This document shows, in pieces, positions 36,912-45,838 of a stretch of 64,000 nt of DNA. The notes beneath the pieces were generated by a model. It ran no database searches and had not been told where the DNA came from. It saw only the letters and a program-made list of their open reading frames with translations. Made by a program: the position numbers and the translations under genes. How positions within the stretch are numbered: the first letter of the stretch is position 1; the number at the start of each line of letters is the position of its first letter. This DNA is from Opitutales bacterium UBA5694. Its GTDB lineage: Bacteria > Verrucomicrobiota > Verrucomicrobiia > Opitutales > Opitutaceae. The DNA lies in contig DIHO01000014.1 of the NCBI GenBank assembly GCA_002420185.1, positions 24,293-88,292 of the forward strand, read 5' to 3'.

Positions 36912-38840
36912 CTATTGCTGCTCAGCATCGGGACTGGCGTGTTCTTCCCCTTCGGATGGGAGAGGCAGATCATAATCGAAGGGCTCTTGGGGAACGGAGC
37001 GCTTAACACGATCGAAAACAACCGAGCTAAAAGCGTCGATAAATGGCTGCCTAAACTCGAAAACCGAGTTCCTATCGATCGAGCCACCAAGCAGAAGTGG
37101 TCCTCCCGTCAATTCTGAAACGTATAGTTCGACGCTTTTCGAGTGTCCTGTGTCAGCACTCGCCCACTGGAAAGTGACGCTCATCAAGTAGGCCCAACTT
37201 TGCCGTTTCCCCGCGATGGATACGGTAGAAGTGTATTGATCGAATAGATAGGACTTTACCTCTAGAGGGGTAAGTGAATCGACCAGTTCAACGGGTAAGT
37301 TACTGTCTTCGATGGATGTGTAAAGCAGGGTCTCCTCGTTGGAAAGGCGAGTGATCGATAATTTGTTAATTGTCGCGTCACCGGGGATTTCATACAAGCG
37401 ACGGCTGTGATATTGGAACAATACGTCAGGGATCATTTCCAAAATATCGTTTGAAACGAGGTAGACGAAATCTGATTCGGCAAGTTTGACGTACCTCAAT
37501 GTGCGGTCTTCGCTGTGAAGATCGCCGAAGAGCAGCGTCTCCACTTTTGGGGGCTTGGACTCTTCCGTGCGGTCTTTCAATCTCCCCGACGCAATACGGA
37601 TCGAATACTCAGGAACCTCGAGTCCATAGGTTTCTAGGTCGGCGGCTGTTGGGGCATCGTGAACAAAGCCTGATGAGATTGGCGAGGCAATGGCTTTTAT
37701 TTTGTTGAGCCAATCGAGGGCGTCTTTGACCGCTTCGTTAGAGCCCTTTTCCCGCATGAATCCTTGTTCCTCGTCGGGGATGAGGATTTCCCATTCGTCC
37801 GTTTCCAACTTCTGGAGTGAAAAGGATTCAGATCCATCCCTTTCAAAAGAAACGGATGTGGCGTAAGCCGTATCGATCTCGAAGATACGTCTGTCCCGTA
37901 GATTGGTCTGTGCTTTTTCTAGTTCAGGCACATAGTCTAGTTCAATTTCAAAAACCGTATTGCGATTTTCGAGTTTACCGTAGCGTATGAGGGGATCGGT
38001 TGGACTTATGGGGTTTCCAACTTCCAGAGCCTCACGGCTCTGGTCCGACTCGATTGCGATTCGCAAGGACGGCTGCTGCAACCCAAAAAGCCTGAGGTCC
38101 GCCGGGGTGGGTTGCAGCACACGAAGACTTTTCAACTCGAGCAGTTTTCCAAGAAGAGTGTTCACCTCAATAGAGTCCGCTCGAGTGTTGATAGGCGTTT
38201 CGATCGTCCAGATGTTTTCGTTCTTTGTGACTCGGGTTCGTAGATTGTCCTGCAATTGCAGATTCCAGGAATTTACTTCAAATATGTTGCTGCGAAAGAT
38301 TCGAGGACTACGAAGGCTCTCAATGTCGATGGAAAGGCTGTCTAGCAGGCTACGATCCACCACGTGGATTTTGGTTTTATCGAATGAGAGTAGGTAGAGA
38401 TGGTTTCCTAAATCCGTAGCTTTTCCGATTCCGATGGAATAGCGGCTCCCACTGCTACCGAATTCAAGCGTAAGGCTAGGTGGAGCGAGACCATATTCCG
38501 CCAGGCTGGATCCAGTCTGGTCAATCCGGTCCACGGCGAAGGTTACCTTGGTATCCAGAAATTGAAGTTGTGTGAGAATCCGCTCCACAGCGAAGGTGTT
38601 TGCCTGCCAGAGGAAAGGCTCGGTTAGCATCCAGTCGTTTTCCGACTTCTCCAACGTAAGGGCTCTATTCTTCGTATTGTCGTAGATTCTCAGATAGTCG
38701 ATGTCCACCGCTAGGGAGGCGAGGGCATTGTCATCCTCACCCTCCAATGGTAAACGGGAACTCCACGGGTCAATGTAAAATATGTAGGTCAGAAGACCCA
38801 GGAGAATTATGAGAAGCGTGAGTGTGATTTTTAGTCGCAT
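36912..38840 (-). CDS. DUF4340 protein of a Gld-type transporter cluster
   Basis: 642 residues with one N-terminal TM (ITLTLLIILLGLLTYIFYI) and a long periplasmic part with repeated units of about 80 residues: each has a lead such as YGLAPPSLTLEFG or FGLQQPSLRIAIE and a strand pair near LEVGNPI or LLFGDL. This repeat is the DUF4340 hallmark. The gene is 7 bp after the GldG-like gene. In many bacteria DUF4340 proteins follow GldG; they are thought to be accessory to the ABC-2 transporter. Confidence 0.88.
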   Translation of the reverse strand: MRLKITLTLLIILLGLLTYIFYIDPWSSRLPLEGEDDNALASLAVDIDYLRIYDNTKNRALTLEKSENDWMLTEPFLWQANTFAVERILTQLQFLDTKVTFAVDRIDQTGSSLAEYGLAPPSLTLEFGSSGSRYSIGIGKATDLGNHLYLLSFDKTKIHVVDRSLLDSLSIDIESLRSPRIFRSNIFEVNSWNLQLQDNLRTRVTKNENIWTIETPINTRADSIEVNTLLGKLLELKSLRVLQPTPADLRLFGLQQPSLRIAIESDQSREALEVGNPISPTDPLIRYGKLENRNTVFEIELDYVPELEKAQTNLRDRRIFEIDTAYATSVSFERDGSESFSLQKLETDEWEILIPDEEQGFMREKGSNEAVKDALDWLNKIKAIASPISSGFVHDAPTAADLETYGLEVPEYSIRIASGRLKDRTEESKPPKVETLLFGDLHSEDRTLRYVKLAESDFVYLVSNDILEMIPDVLFQYHSRRLYEIPGDATINKLSITRLSNEETLLYTSIEDSNLPVELVDSLTPLEVKSYLFDQYTSTVSIAGKRQSWAYLMSVTFQWASADTGHSKSVELYVSELTGGPLLLGGSIDRNSVFEFRQPFIDAFSSVVFDRVKRSVPQEPFDYDLPLPSEGEEHASPDAEQQ

Positions 38841-38847
38841 GGTGGCG

Positions 38848-40320
38848 TTACTGCCTTCTGGCGAAATACATGAGAATTCCTAAGAAACCGATGAGAAGAG
38901 GTGGACCCAGCCATATGAGATATCGAGAAAGCAGAAGCTGTTCCATGCTCAGGTCCAGTTTTACTTTTTGTATTGGCCTTGGAGGAATGTTGAGCTGAGC
39001 GACTCGGTCGATGGCATAGTTGATCGCATTGAGGGCGAGAAAGAGATTTCCGGATGCTTGGATACGATTATTCGCGATGAAACTTGAGGTGCCGATGACA
39101 ATAAGCCGCCCTCCGGGTATGCTGATGCCTAGAGAGGAATCGACCTGTTTCTCTGAAACTGCTGCTACTCGGACGGGACCTTTCAAGTCGACTGCTGGGT
39201 CGAACTGGGGGAAGCCTTCGACGGCGTAATTCTTTTCGCCCCAACTGTTGTCCGAGGTAGCCATCAGCTCTTTTATAATGAGAGAATCGTCTATCGGTCT
39301 TCCAGGATCTTCGCGAACGACGCGAGCCCGATCTGTAATGATGGACATGTTTAATTTCAGGAGCTTGTCTGTTATGGGATGAGGAGCGAATCGTCGGACC
39401 ATGAGGTCACCGCCGTCGATGAGGCTGTTTCGGCTGGCTTCGATGGCCACCGCTTTGTCGGTCAAAAGCCCCCACTCAAAAAGCAGATCGTCTAGTCCAT
39501 GATCTGCATCCGGCTCTAGCAATAACAATACGCGGCCGGACTCTTTTCGTAGAAAACTCTTCAGCAATTCTTGCTCTCGGGGAAGAATTCTCGTTTTCGG
39601 AGCGGGAATAACTACCAGTGCCGCGTCTTTGGGAATCTCTCTGTTCGCCGAAAAATCCAAGCTAGCGGTTCTCAAGTTTCGACTTTTCAGCTCATCCATC
39701 AATTTGGAAATTCCCTGTGAGGGTGAAAAGTCGTTTGGGTCAAGTTCTCCGTGTCCTGTAGTGAAATAAATGACCGGAATCTCTTTCTGGGATATTTCCA
39801 GTATCGCACGAGTGAAGATTTTTTCACCTAGAAACTCTCTTTGCTCGCCTTTTTCAAGTTGGTAGAGTTCGTCAATTTGAATCGACTTGGGCGTCTCTAA
39901 ACCTGGAGTTCTGAATATAATCGCATTTTCCTCGCTAATGTTGAGCTCTCTAGTTCGTCTCGTTTGTTGGTAGATGTCTACGTACTCAACGCTAACGCGG
40001 TTCTCGCCTTGGTTTCGGGTTTGATATTCGTATTCGCCAAGCAAGGATTTGACGTCGTAATAGATGTCCCTAACCCCCAGATCTACGTTCTGGTCTGGAA
40101 GCGTTACAATAATCTGAATCGGCTGTTCGAGCTGATGAAGATAGGCAACGGTTTGGGCTGAAAGAGTGTAGGTGCGACCGATCGTGGTATCGATTCGCTT
40201 GTAAGAACGCATCGCAATGGCGTTGACTGCCGCGAGGATGAGAAAGACCAATATGAACTGGGCGATCTTGTGAAGCGTATCGACGATTCGGTTGGACTGA
40301 TAGGATTCGATCAAGCTCAT
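38848..40320 (-). CDS. GldG-like ABC-2 transporter accessory protein
   Basis: 490 residues with a TM near residues 18-38 and another at the C-terminus (LIWLGPPLLIGFLGILMYF). The domain between has DIYYDVKSLLGEYEYQT, YFTTGHGELDPND, LLEPDADHGLDDLLFEWGL and VIGTSSFIANN, the landmarks of the GldG/IFT52-type (ABC_transp_aux) family. GldG works with GldA and GldF. In this non-Bacteroidetes setting gliding is not implied; the same cassette occurs widely in Verrucomicrobia. Confidence 0.9.
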   Translation of the reverse strand: MSLIESYQSNRIVDTLHKIAQFILVFLILAAVNAIAMRSYKRIDTTIGRTYTLSAQTVAYLHQLEQPIQIIVTLPDQNVDLGVRDIYYDVKSLLGEYEYQTRNQGENRVSVEYVDIYQQTRRTRELNISEENAIIFRTPGLETPKSIQIDELYQLEKGEQREFLGEKIFTRAILEISQKEIPVIYFTTGHGELDPNDFSPSQGISKLMDELKSRNLRTASLDFSANREIPKDAALVVIPAPKTRILPREQELLKSFLRKESGRVLLLLEPDADHGLDDLLFEWGLLTDKAVAIEASRNSLIDGGDLMVRRFAPHPITDKLLKLNMSIITDRARVVREDPGRPIDDSLIIKELMATSDNSWGEKNYAVEGFPQFDPAVDLKGPVRVAAVSEKQVDSSLGISIPGGRLIVIGTSSFIANNRIQASGNLFLALNAINYAIDRVAQLNIPPRPIQKVKLDLSMEQLLLSRYLIWLGPPLLIGFLGILMYFARRQ

Positions 40321-40324
40321 GTAG

Positions 40325-41086
40325 CTAGCAACCTCCCTCCCGGTATTCTAGGATGAGAATGCTCAAAAATAAAAAGGCCAATGAGCAACTAGCATAGAGA
40401 ACGATAGCCCTGGTGTCGATGATTCCAGATGAAAAGTCCCTCATATGTTGGAGGACGTCTGTGTGGTTGGCCAAAATCTCTACCCATCGAGGCTGGTCAA
40501 TCCAAGGCAGAGCCATCTCATCGAGAAAACTGCCGACAACAATGAATCCGAAAACGAGTGAAAAGCTGACAATGCCGGCAATGAGCTGGCTTCGAGTCAA
40601 TGTGCTCGCGAATATCCCCAGGCTGAGAAACAGCCCCCCACTGATGGCAACGTAAGCGTAGCCACCGAAAATAGGATACGGGTCAATCAAGGAGTCTTCC
40701 TGGACGAATGAGTAAAACAGAATGTGAAAGCTCCCCGTGAACATCCAAAGTAGGGAGTAGTAAAGGTATCCAGCACAGAATTTCGAGAGAATGACTTCCG
40801 TTGCGGTGACCGGGGTCGTCATGAGTGTTTCGATCGTTCCGGTCGCTCTTTCCTCGGCGATACTCTTCATCGTGAGGAGGGGTACCATAAAGAAAACGGG
40901 AATAAAGAAGAGCTGGAAAAAGGTTATGGATGGATTTTCCTCTTTGGGGTCGCTTGCGTATTCGAGGAGGATCAGCTGAAACAGAAATCCCATGACGAGC
41001 AGGAATAGAAATGCTGCGATGTAGGTGCTCGGACTTATCAGGAGCTTCCAGATCTCGTTTCGGAGTAGCGTAATGAAATGCCTCAT
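40325..41086 (-). CDS. ABC-2 type permease, GldF-like
   Basis: 253 residues with six predicted TMs. The ABC-2 landmarks are the first TM (TYIAAFLFLLVMGFLFQ), FIPVFFMVPLLTMKSIAEERATGTIETLMTTPVTATEVILSKF (family signature spread over residues about 50-92) and a C-terminal anchor (FLFLSILILEY). It is followed after 4 bp by the GldG-like gene and preceded, with a 1-bp gap, by the ATPase gene. The exported substrate is unknown. Confidence 0.92.
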   Translation of the reverse strand: MRHFITLLRNEIWKLLISPSTYIAAFLFLLVMGFLFQLILLEYASDPKEENPSITFFQLFFIPVFFMVPLLTMKSIAEERATGTIETLMTTPVTATEVILSKFCAGYLYYSLLWMFTGSFHILFYSFVQEDSLIDPYPIFGGYAYVAISGGLFLSLGIFASTLTRSQLIAGIVSFSLVFGFIVVGSFLDEMALPWIDQPRWVEILANHTDVLQHMRDFSSGIIDTRAIVLYASCSLAFLFLSILILEYREGGC

Positions 41087-41087
41087 T

Positions 41088-42137
41088 CTATTGCTGTACG
41101 GGTGTCGAAACCTTTTTTTCTTTGGTTTTTGAAGCGATGCTCTCCGGTTCCTTAGTAAGATCTGTATCTAGGGTTTCCCAACTGCGGCGCGTGGCAGCAA
41201 GGAAGACATCTTCGAGAGGAGCTTCCCGCATTCTAAGGGATTTTGTTCGAATCAGGGGATTGTTTGACAAACAGCTAAAAAGCTTTTCCCCATAATCGTG
41301 ACGTCCTGGAATACGAATGGTCACCCTGGAAAAACCTCGCTCATCGGCTTCGGTGTGTTGGGCGACTTCAAGATTGGACGCTACATTTTTCAGCGACTCC
41401 AGAAGATCTTTTAGATCTCCATTGATTTCTAGCTCGTAGATCGTGGAGTCGATAAAGGTTTCCCGAAGCTCGTTGGGCGTTCCCTTGCCGACGATCTTTC
41501 CGCCGTTGATGATTATGACTTGGTCGCAGGTCATCTCGATTTCTGGGAGTATGTGACTGGAAATAATGACACTCATTTTTCCCCGCAGACTTGCGATAAG
41601 ATCACGAATCATGATGACTTGATGGGGATCCAGCCCAATCGTTGGCTCATCCATTATGATAACCTCCGGATGGGCTAGTATTGCGTCGGCGATGCCCACT
41701 CTTTGGCGGAAACCTTTTGAGAGTTTTCCGATTATGCGGTCGCGAGCCCTTGTGAGGTCGCACAGTTCCATGACTTCATCGACGCGTTTGCTGCGGTGGC
41801 GCAAAGGCAGCTCCTTAAGGCGGGCTCTCCATTTAAGGTATTCGCATACCCGGAGCTCGAGCGGCAGTGGATTATTCTCCGGCATATAGCCGATGCGTCG
41901 CTTAATATCGTGAGGCTCTGAAGCAACCGGGAACCCGCATATTCTCGCTATCCCAGAAGTAGCTTGCGTGTAACCAGTTAATATACGCATTGTGGTACTT
42001 TTACCGGCTCCATTAGGCCCTAGAAATCCGAAAATTTGGCCTTTCTCAACCCTGAAGGAAATTCCAGCAACGGCTTCGAGCTTACCGAAACTTTTGCACA
42101 GGTTTTCGACTTCTATTGTATATTCCTTCTGGTCCAC
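41088..42137 (-). CDS. ABC transporter ATPase, GldA-like
   Basis: 349 residues. Walker A GPNGAGKSTT is near residue 43, the Q-loop is GYMPENNPLP, the signature LSKGFRQRVGIADA, Walker B VIIMDEPTIGLDP and the switch His in SSHILPEIE. The C-terminal extension after residue 220 has the GldA/NatA-type strand pattern. It energises the permease encoded next. It is 155 bp after birA and could be co-transcribed with it or have its own promoter. Confidence 0.94.
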   Translation of the reverse strand: MDQKEYTIEVENLCKSFGKLEAVAGISFRVEKGQIFGFLGPNGAGKSTTMRILTGYTQATSGIARICGFPVASEPHDIKRRIGYMPENNPLPLELRVCEYLKWRARLKELPLRHRSKRVDEVMELCDLTRARDRIIGKLSKGFRQRVGIADAILAHPEVIIMDEPTIGLDPHQVIMIRDLIASLRGKMSVIISSHILPEIEMTCDQVIIINGGKIVGKGTPNELRETFIDSTIYELEINGDLKDLLESLKNVASNLEVAQHTEADERGFSRVTIRIPGRHDYGEKLFSCLSNNPLIRTKSLRMREAPLEDVFLAATRRSWETLDTDLTKEPESIASKTKEKKVSTPVQQ

Positions 42138-42292
42138 TTCCTAGGGCTAACTTATTTTGATTTCGACGATCCAAGAAACAATGAGAGGCTTCCGGATGTC
42201 CGCAATCCCAATATGTACTCGTTGAATGAGGGGAGCGGGATGAAGGAAGATTTGACTCACTTGAGCTGCGATCTCGACGTTTCGAAAAACGT

Positions 42293-43276
42293 TCATTTTT
42301 CGATCCTAACCTCTCCCGCTCTTATGAGGATCTTAGATCCGTCCACTCGCTCTAAAATGAGAGCTCCATGGACGTCTATTCCGCGAGTGATTCCGGTGAT
42401 CTTGTCTTTCCCTTGCAGGAGGCTGACCTCACGGCCCTGCAAAGCATCATAGGAGTTCCATTTTTCCTTCAATGCGGCTCTGTGCGAATCGGAAACAAAT
42501 TGTTCGTATGCGAGTGTAATCCGACCGGCGAGAGCCGCGGTAAAGCGATTTATGTCTTGTGCGGACCCGGTTTCCTGCCGGATAGACGTTGCGATCGCTT
42601 TCAGGTCTTCAGGCCAGTTGTACGTATCCCCGTTCACGTTGAGGCCTATTCCGAGAATAACGTCGCGGGTTTGATCCGCATCCATACGGGCTTCCGTTAA
42701 AATTCCGGCGACTTTGCGTCCTTCGATGTGGATGTCGTTGGGCCACTTGATACTGCTCTCAATTCTGAAGAAAGAATTGATGCATTCGCAAATGTTTACT
42801 CCCATCCAAAGAGTGAATGTCGATAACCTTGCTGGGGAGACTTCAGGTCGAAAAGCGAAGCTGGCGTACAGGTTCCCATTGTCAGGACTGTGCCATCGCC
42901 GCCCTAAACGGCCGCGGCCCTCGGTTTGTTCGCGAGCGAGGACGAGGACAGGTGTTTTCTGGCCATTTGCCAGAAGACGCTCGGACTCCGAATTGGTGCT
43001 GTTGGTACGGTCGCGTACAACGACATTCAAATCTTTGGCGGCCCGGGGAAGCAAAGCCCGTATCAATGCTTCGTTAAGCGAGTCTGGGCGAAGGGTTAGT
43101 CGATAGCCTTTACTGCGAACGGCTTCAAAATCAAAGCCCTGGGATCGTAGTTTTTCCATGTGTGACCATATGGCTACTCGTGAGATTCCCAGGCGTTCAG
43201 CAATATGGTTTCCGGATACGAATTCTTTTTTTGCTTCCAGAAGTTCCTGAAGTATCATGACCTCTTTCGTCAGCAT
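42293..43276 (-). CDS. birA: Biotin--[acetyl-CoA-carboxylase] ligase with N-terminal HTH
   Basis: 327 residues. An N-terminal winged helix (AERLGISRVAIWSHMEKL, about 25-42) precedes the ligase: GRGRLGRRWHSPDNGNLYAS (biotin/ATP loop), IKWPNDIHIEGRKVAGILTE with the catalytic Lys, and a C-terminal SH3-like domain beginning ALQGREVSLLQG. It attaches biotin to carboxylase carrier proteins and, by virtue of the HTH, could also repress biotin genes. No biotin operator or bio gene is visible here. It lies 97 bp after nadC and continues the leftward cluster. Confidence 0.94.
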   Translation of the reverse strand: MLTKEVMILQELLEAKKEFVSGNHIAERLGISRVAIWSHMEKLRSQGFDFEAVRSKGYRLTLRPDSLNEALIRALLPRAAKDLNVVVRDRTNSTNSESERLLANGQKTPVLVLAREQTEGRGRLGRRWHSPDNGNLYASFAFRPEVSPARLSTFTLWMGVNICECINSFFRIESSIKWPNDIHIEGRKVAGILTEARMDADQTRDVILGIGLNVNGDTYNWPEDLKAIATSIRQETGSAQDINRFTAALAGRITLAYEQFVSDSHRAALKEKWNSYDALQGREVSLLQGKDKITGITRGIDVHGALILERVDGSKILIRAGEVRIEK

Positions 43277-43373
43277 CTGTTTCCTTGGTTTGGTGTTGAA
43301 TTAGGCAGCATGAGGCCGAGTATTTAGTATCTGATGACGATTGGGAAGATTGAGGGAACTCGGGTTGATAAGT

Positions 43374-44378
43374 TCATTCATTCCAGTCTAACCCAATATC
43401 GACCCACACACTCTTGTGAACCAATGCTCCTGTCGATATGAAATCGAAGCAGAGAGGCGTTAAGTCTTTGAGGGTATCCAAAGTGACGTTACCGCTAATC
43501 TCGGTGACGGTCTGATCGCCAATCAGCTCTTTCGCTTTCCTCAGGTCCGGCACGGAGAAATTGTCCAGCAGAATGATATCTACCCCTGCATTGAGAGCTG
43601 CGGAAATCTGTTCGAGGCAATCTACCTCCATTTCGACAAGCACACACGGATTGGTCCGTCGAGATTGGGCCACCGCTTTAGCCGTTGCCCCCATGAGATC
43701 GTCACCGAATGCCGCTAGATGATTATCCTTGAGCATGACCCGATCGAAGAGTCCCATGCGATGGTTCCAGCCGCCGCCGCAGGCCACGGCGTATTTTTCC
43801 AGATAGCGGTATCCCGGTGTCGTCTTGCGGGTGTCGAGAATCCGAGTGCGAGAACCGCTAAGGGCATCGACATATGTTCGCGTGTTTGTAGCGATCCCGC
43901 TAAGGTGTTGAAGAAAATTGAGAAGCGTTCTCTCCGCGGTGAGCGCGGAGCGAGTGGAACCGCGTAGAGTGGCGATCGGATCCCCAGCAGCGAGGGCGGA
44001 GCCATCGTCGGCCAGGGCTTCGAGAGACAATTGAGGGCTGAAAGCAGTTGTTAGTTGGGCTAGCTCGATACCGCAGAGAGTCAGGGGCTGCCGAGCATGA
44101 AATGTGGCGGTGATTTCGTGGTCTTCTGGCACTAGGCAACTCGAAAGGTCCCCGGTAACCTTTGGCTTTTTGATGAGGCCAGAACAGACTGTATCCTCAT
44201 CGATGGCGAGAGCAATGAGTTGCTTAATGGGTTGTGGGTCGAGTGCTTCCCAGCGTATTTGCTGGCAACACGATCGGAGGATGTCTTTTGTTTCTCGGGT
44301 CACTGGATCAGGGTTATCTGATTCAAATGCTATATTATAAAGTATAAAATCGCTCGGCAGCGAGCATCCTTCTCTCAA
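43374..44378 (-). CDS. nadC: Nicotinate-nucleotide pyrophosphorylase (carboxylating)
   Basis: 334 residues, longer than the usual 280 because of an N-terminal extension. Landmarks are AERTLLNFLQHLSGIAT, TRKTTPGYRYLEKYAVACGGG, NHRMGLFDRVMLKDNH and ISGNVTLDTL. It converts quinolinate plus PRPP to nicotinate mononucleotide, following NadB and NadA at 56-59 kb. With the ATG at 44378 it would start 3 bp from the divergent small gene; a GTG at 44303 gives a more normal N-terminus and leaves room for regulation, so the true start may be there. Confidence 0.92.
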   Translation of the reverse strand: MREGCSLPSDFILYNIAFESDNPDPVTRETKDILRSCCQQIRWEALDPQPIKQLIALAIDEDTVCSGLIKKPKVTGDLSSCLVPEDHEITATFHARQPLTLCGIELAQLTTAFSPQLSLEALADDGSALAAGDPIATLRGSTRSALTAERTLLNFLQHLSGIATNTRTYVDALSGSRTRILDTRKTTPGYRYLEKYAVACGGGWNHRMGLFDRVMLKDNHLAAFGDDLMGATAKAVAQSRRTNPCVLVEMEVDCLEQISAALNAGVDIILLDNFSVPDLRKAKELIGDQTVTEISGNVTLDTLKDLTPLCFDFISTGALVHKSVWVDIGLDWNE

Positions 44379-44381
44379 ACG

Positions 44382-44675
44382 ATGACAGTTGATGATTTTA
44401 AAGCCAGTGTGGAGACTGCGGTTCGACCGGATTCCGAACTAAATGACGTCCTCAAGGCGTTGTGGTACGATGCCAAGGGTGATTGGAAGAAAGCACATGA
44501 GCTTTGCCAGAGTGCGGGCAATGGGGATGGCGATTGGGTGCATGCCTATTTGCATCGAGTGGAAGGAGACCTACCCAATGCATCGTATTGGTACAGTAGG
44601 GCTAGCCAGTCTCGTTTCGAGGGGTCATTGTCGGAAGAATGGGAATCGATTGTGGCAGCGTTGCTGAGTCGGTAG
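44382..44675 (+). CDS. Small conserved protein, unnamed family
   Basis: 97 residues, acidic, helical, with no signal. The pattern ALWYDAKGDWKKAHELCQ, WVHAYLHRVEGDLPNASYWYSRA and SLSEEWESIVAAL recurs in many bacterial genomes as an unnamed family of about 95 residues. The A-L-WYDAKGDW and HAYLHR-EGD motifs make me confident it is real. It looks like one or two TPR-like helical pairs. Function unknown; it is divergent from nadC. Confidence 0.78.
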   Translation: MTVDDFKASVETAVRPDSELNDVLKALWYDAKGDWKKAHELCQSAGNGDGDWVHAYLHRVEGDLPNASYWYSRASQSRFEGSLSEEWESIVAALLSR

Positions 44676-44715
44676 CCTTGGTGTACGGCTTACCGATTAA
44701 ACTGCAGACCGGCGA

Positions 44716-45636
44716 CTAAACTCTAACGGTAACCGAAAAGGCTTCGGTTTCTCCGGGGCTGACCGTGTGAAGACCAATTTTGGTTTCCGGGCTGTTGGGC
44801 GGCCCCATCCAGGGCTCGATACAATAGAAGGTAGCGGTTTCGGATTGAGTCCAGGTCACGACGGCGTACTCAGGATCCAGCGGCTCATTTGTGCCGATTT
44901 CGATTTCGATCTTAGAATGATCGTCCGGACATTCGCAAAGGATCCTCGGGCTGGTTAGACCGTAATGAATGCGGTCGACGAGTTCTGGATTGGCTAGAGA
45001 TTCGACCTGCACATTGCCCGTGACGGGGAAGAGGCTTCCGTCCGCAGCACGTCGATAGGCTTTGCCGGCAGGAATTTCGATCTGGTAGTTCTTACGGGAA
45101 GTTCCATCGGTCCAAGGTAGATTGAATTAGAAATGATGCCCAGCAGACCAGGGGATGGGGATCTTGTCATTGCTGTGCAGTTGAAGCTCAACCGTTAACG
45201 CCATCTCTTCGAAGCGATAGAGAACTTCGAAATCGTAGTTGTAGGGATACACGTCCAATGCATTTTGATCGGGCAGAAAATGAGCGGCGAATCCCGTCTC
45301 GGCTATTCGGGTGAGTTCAAATTGGCCTTGCCTCGCAATTCCATGCATCGGCATCGGTCGCTTGGTTCCCTCTGAGTCTTCCCAGAAGTTGATCTCTCCC
45401 TGGCGGAAGGTTCGGCGGGCGGGAAAGGGAAACAAAATCGGGTTTCCCCCACGAGCTTTCACCACTTCACGCTCATCTGAGAGTTCCGGCCAAATGATGA
45501 TATCACGGAATGTACCATCCGGATAGGTGATGTCCCAATTTATGAGACGGGCCCCCGCTTGGGGCCAGGGTGAGAAGGTCGATGCCCCCACTTGCCACCG
45601 TCGAATGCTTGATCCCAAGTAGTCGATCTCCTCCAT
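44716..45636 (-). pseudogene. Aldose epimerase/hexose-6-phosphate mutarotase family gene with one in-frame stop
   Basis: One frame of 307 codons runs from ATG 45636 to 44716 and is interrupted only by TAA at 45127-45129. Before it the protein reads LGSSIRRWQVGASTFSPWP, FPFPARRTF and ends WSAGHHF; after it, in the same frame, FNLPWTDGTSRKNYQIEIP and FYCIEPWMGPPN. Relatives have a Tyr (TAT/TAC) between those parts, so one base change created the stop. The active-site His pair and the later Glu in CIEPW are all kept. This is either a very recent knock-out or a sequencing error. Confidence 0.85.
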
Positions 45637-45838
45637 TTGCGAAGCGAGTTAAAAAAACCGATCTGGCCGAGAATGCGAAACGAAATTGTCGTTTCGGTCA
45701 TACACCTTAATCAGCCGATGAGAAATATGGGATCCATTGCAACAAATATCAGTCACGCAAGCGTTTTGAGCGTTGTACTCTTAACCACCTATCCTTGCTT
45801 TTTGAGAATGAGTTAGGCAAATTATCGATACTCCTGAA

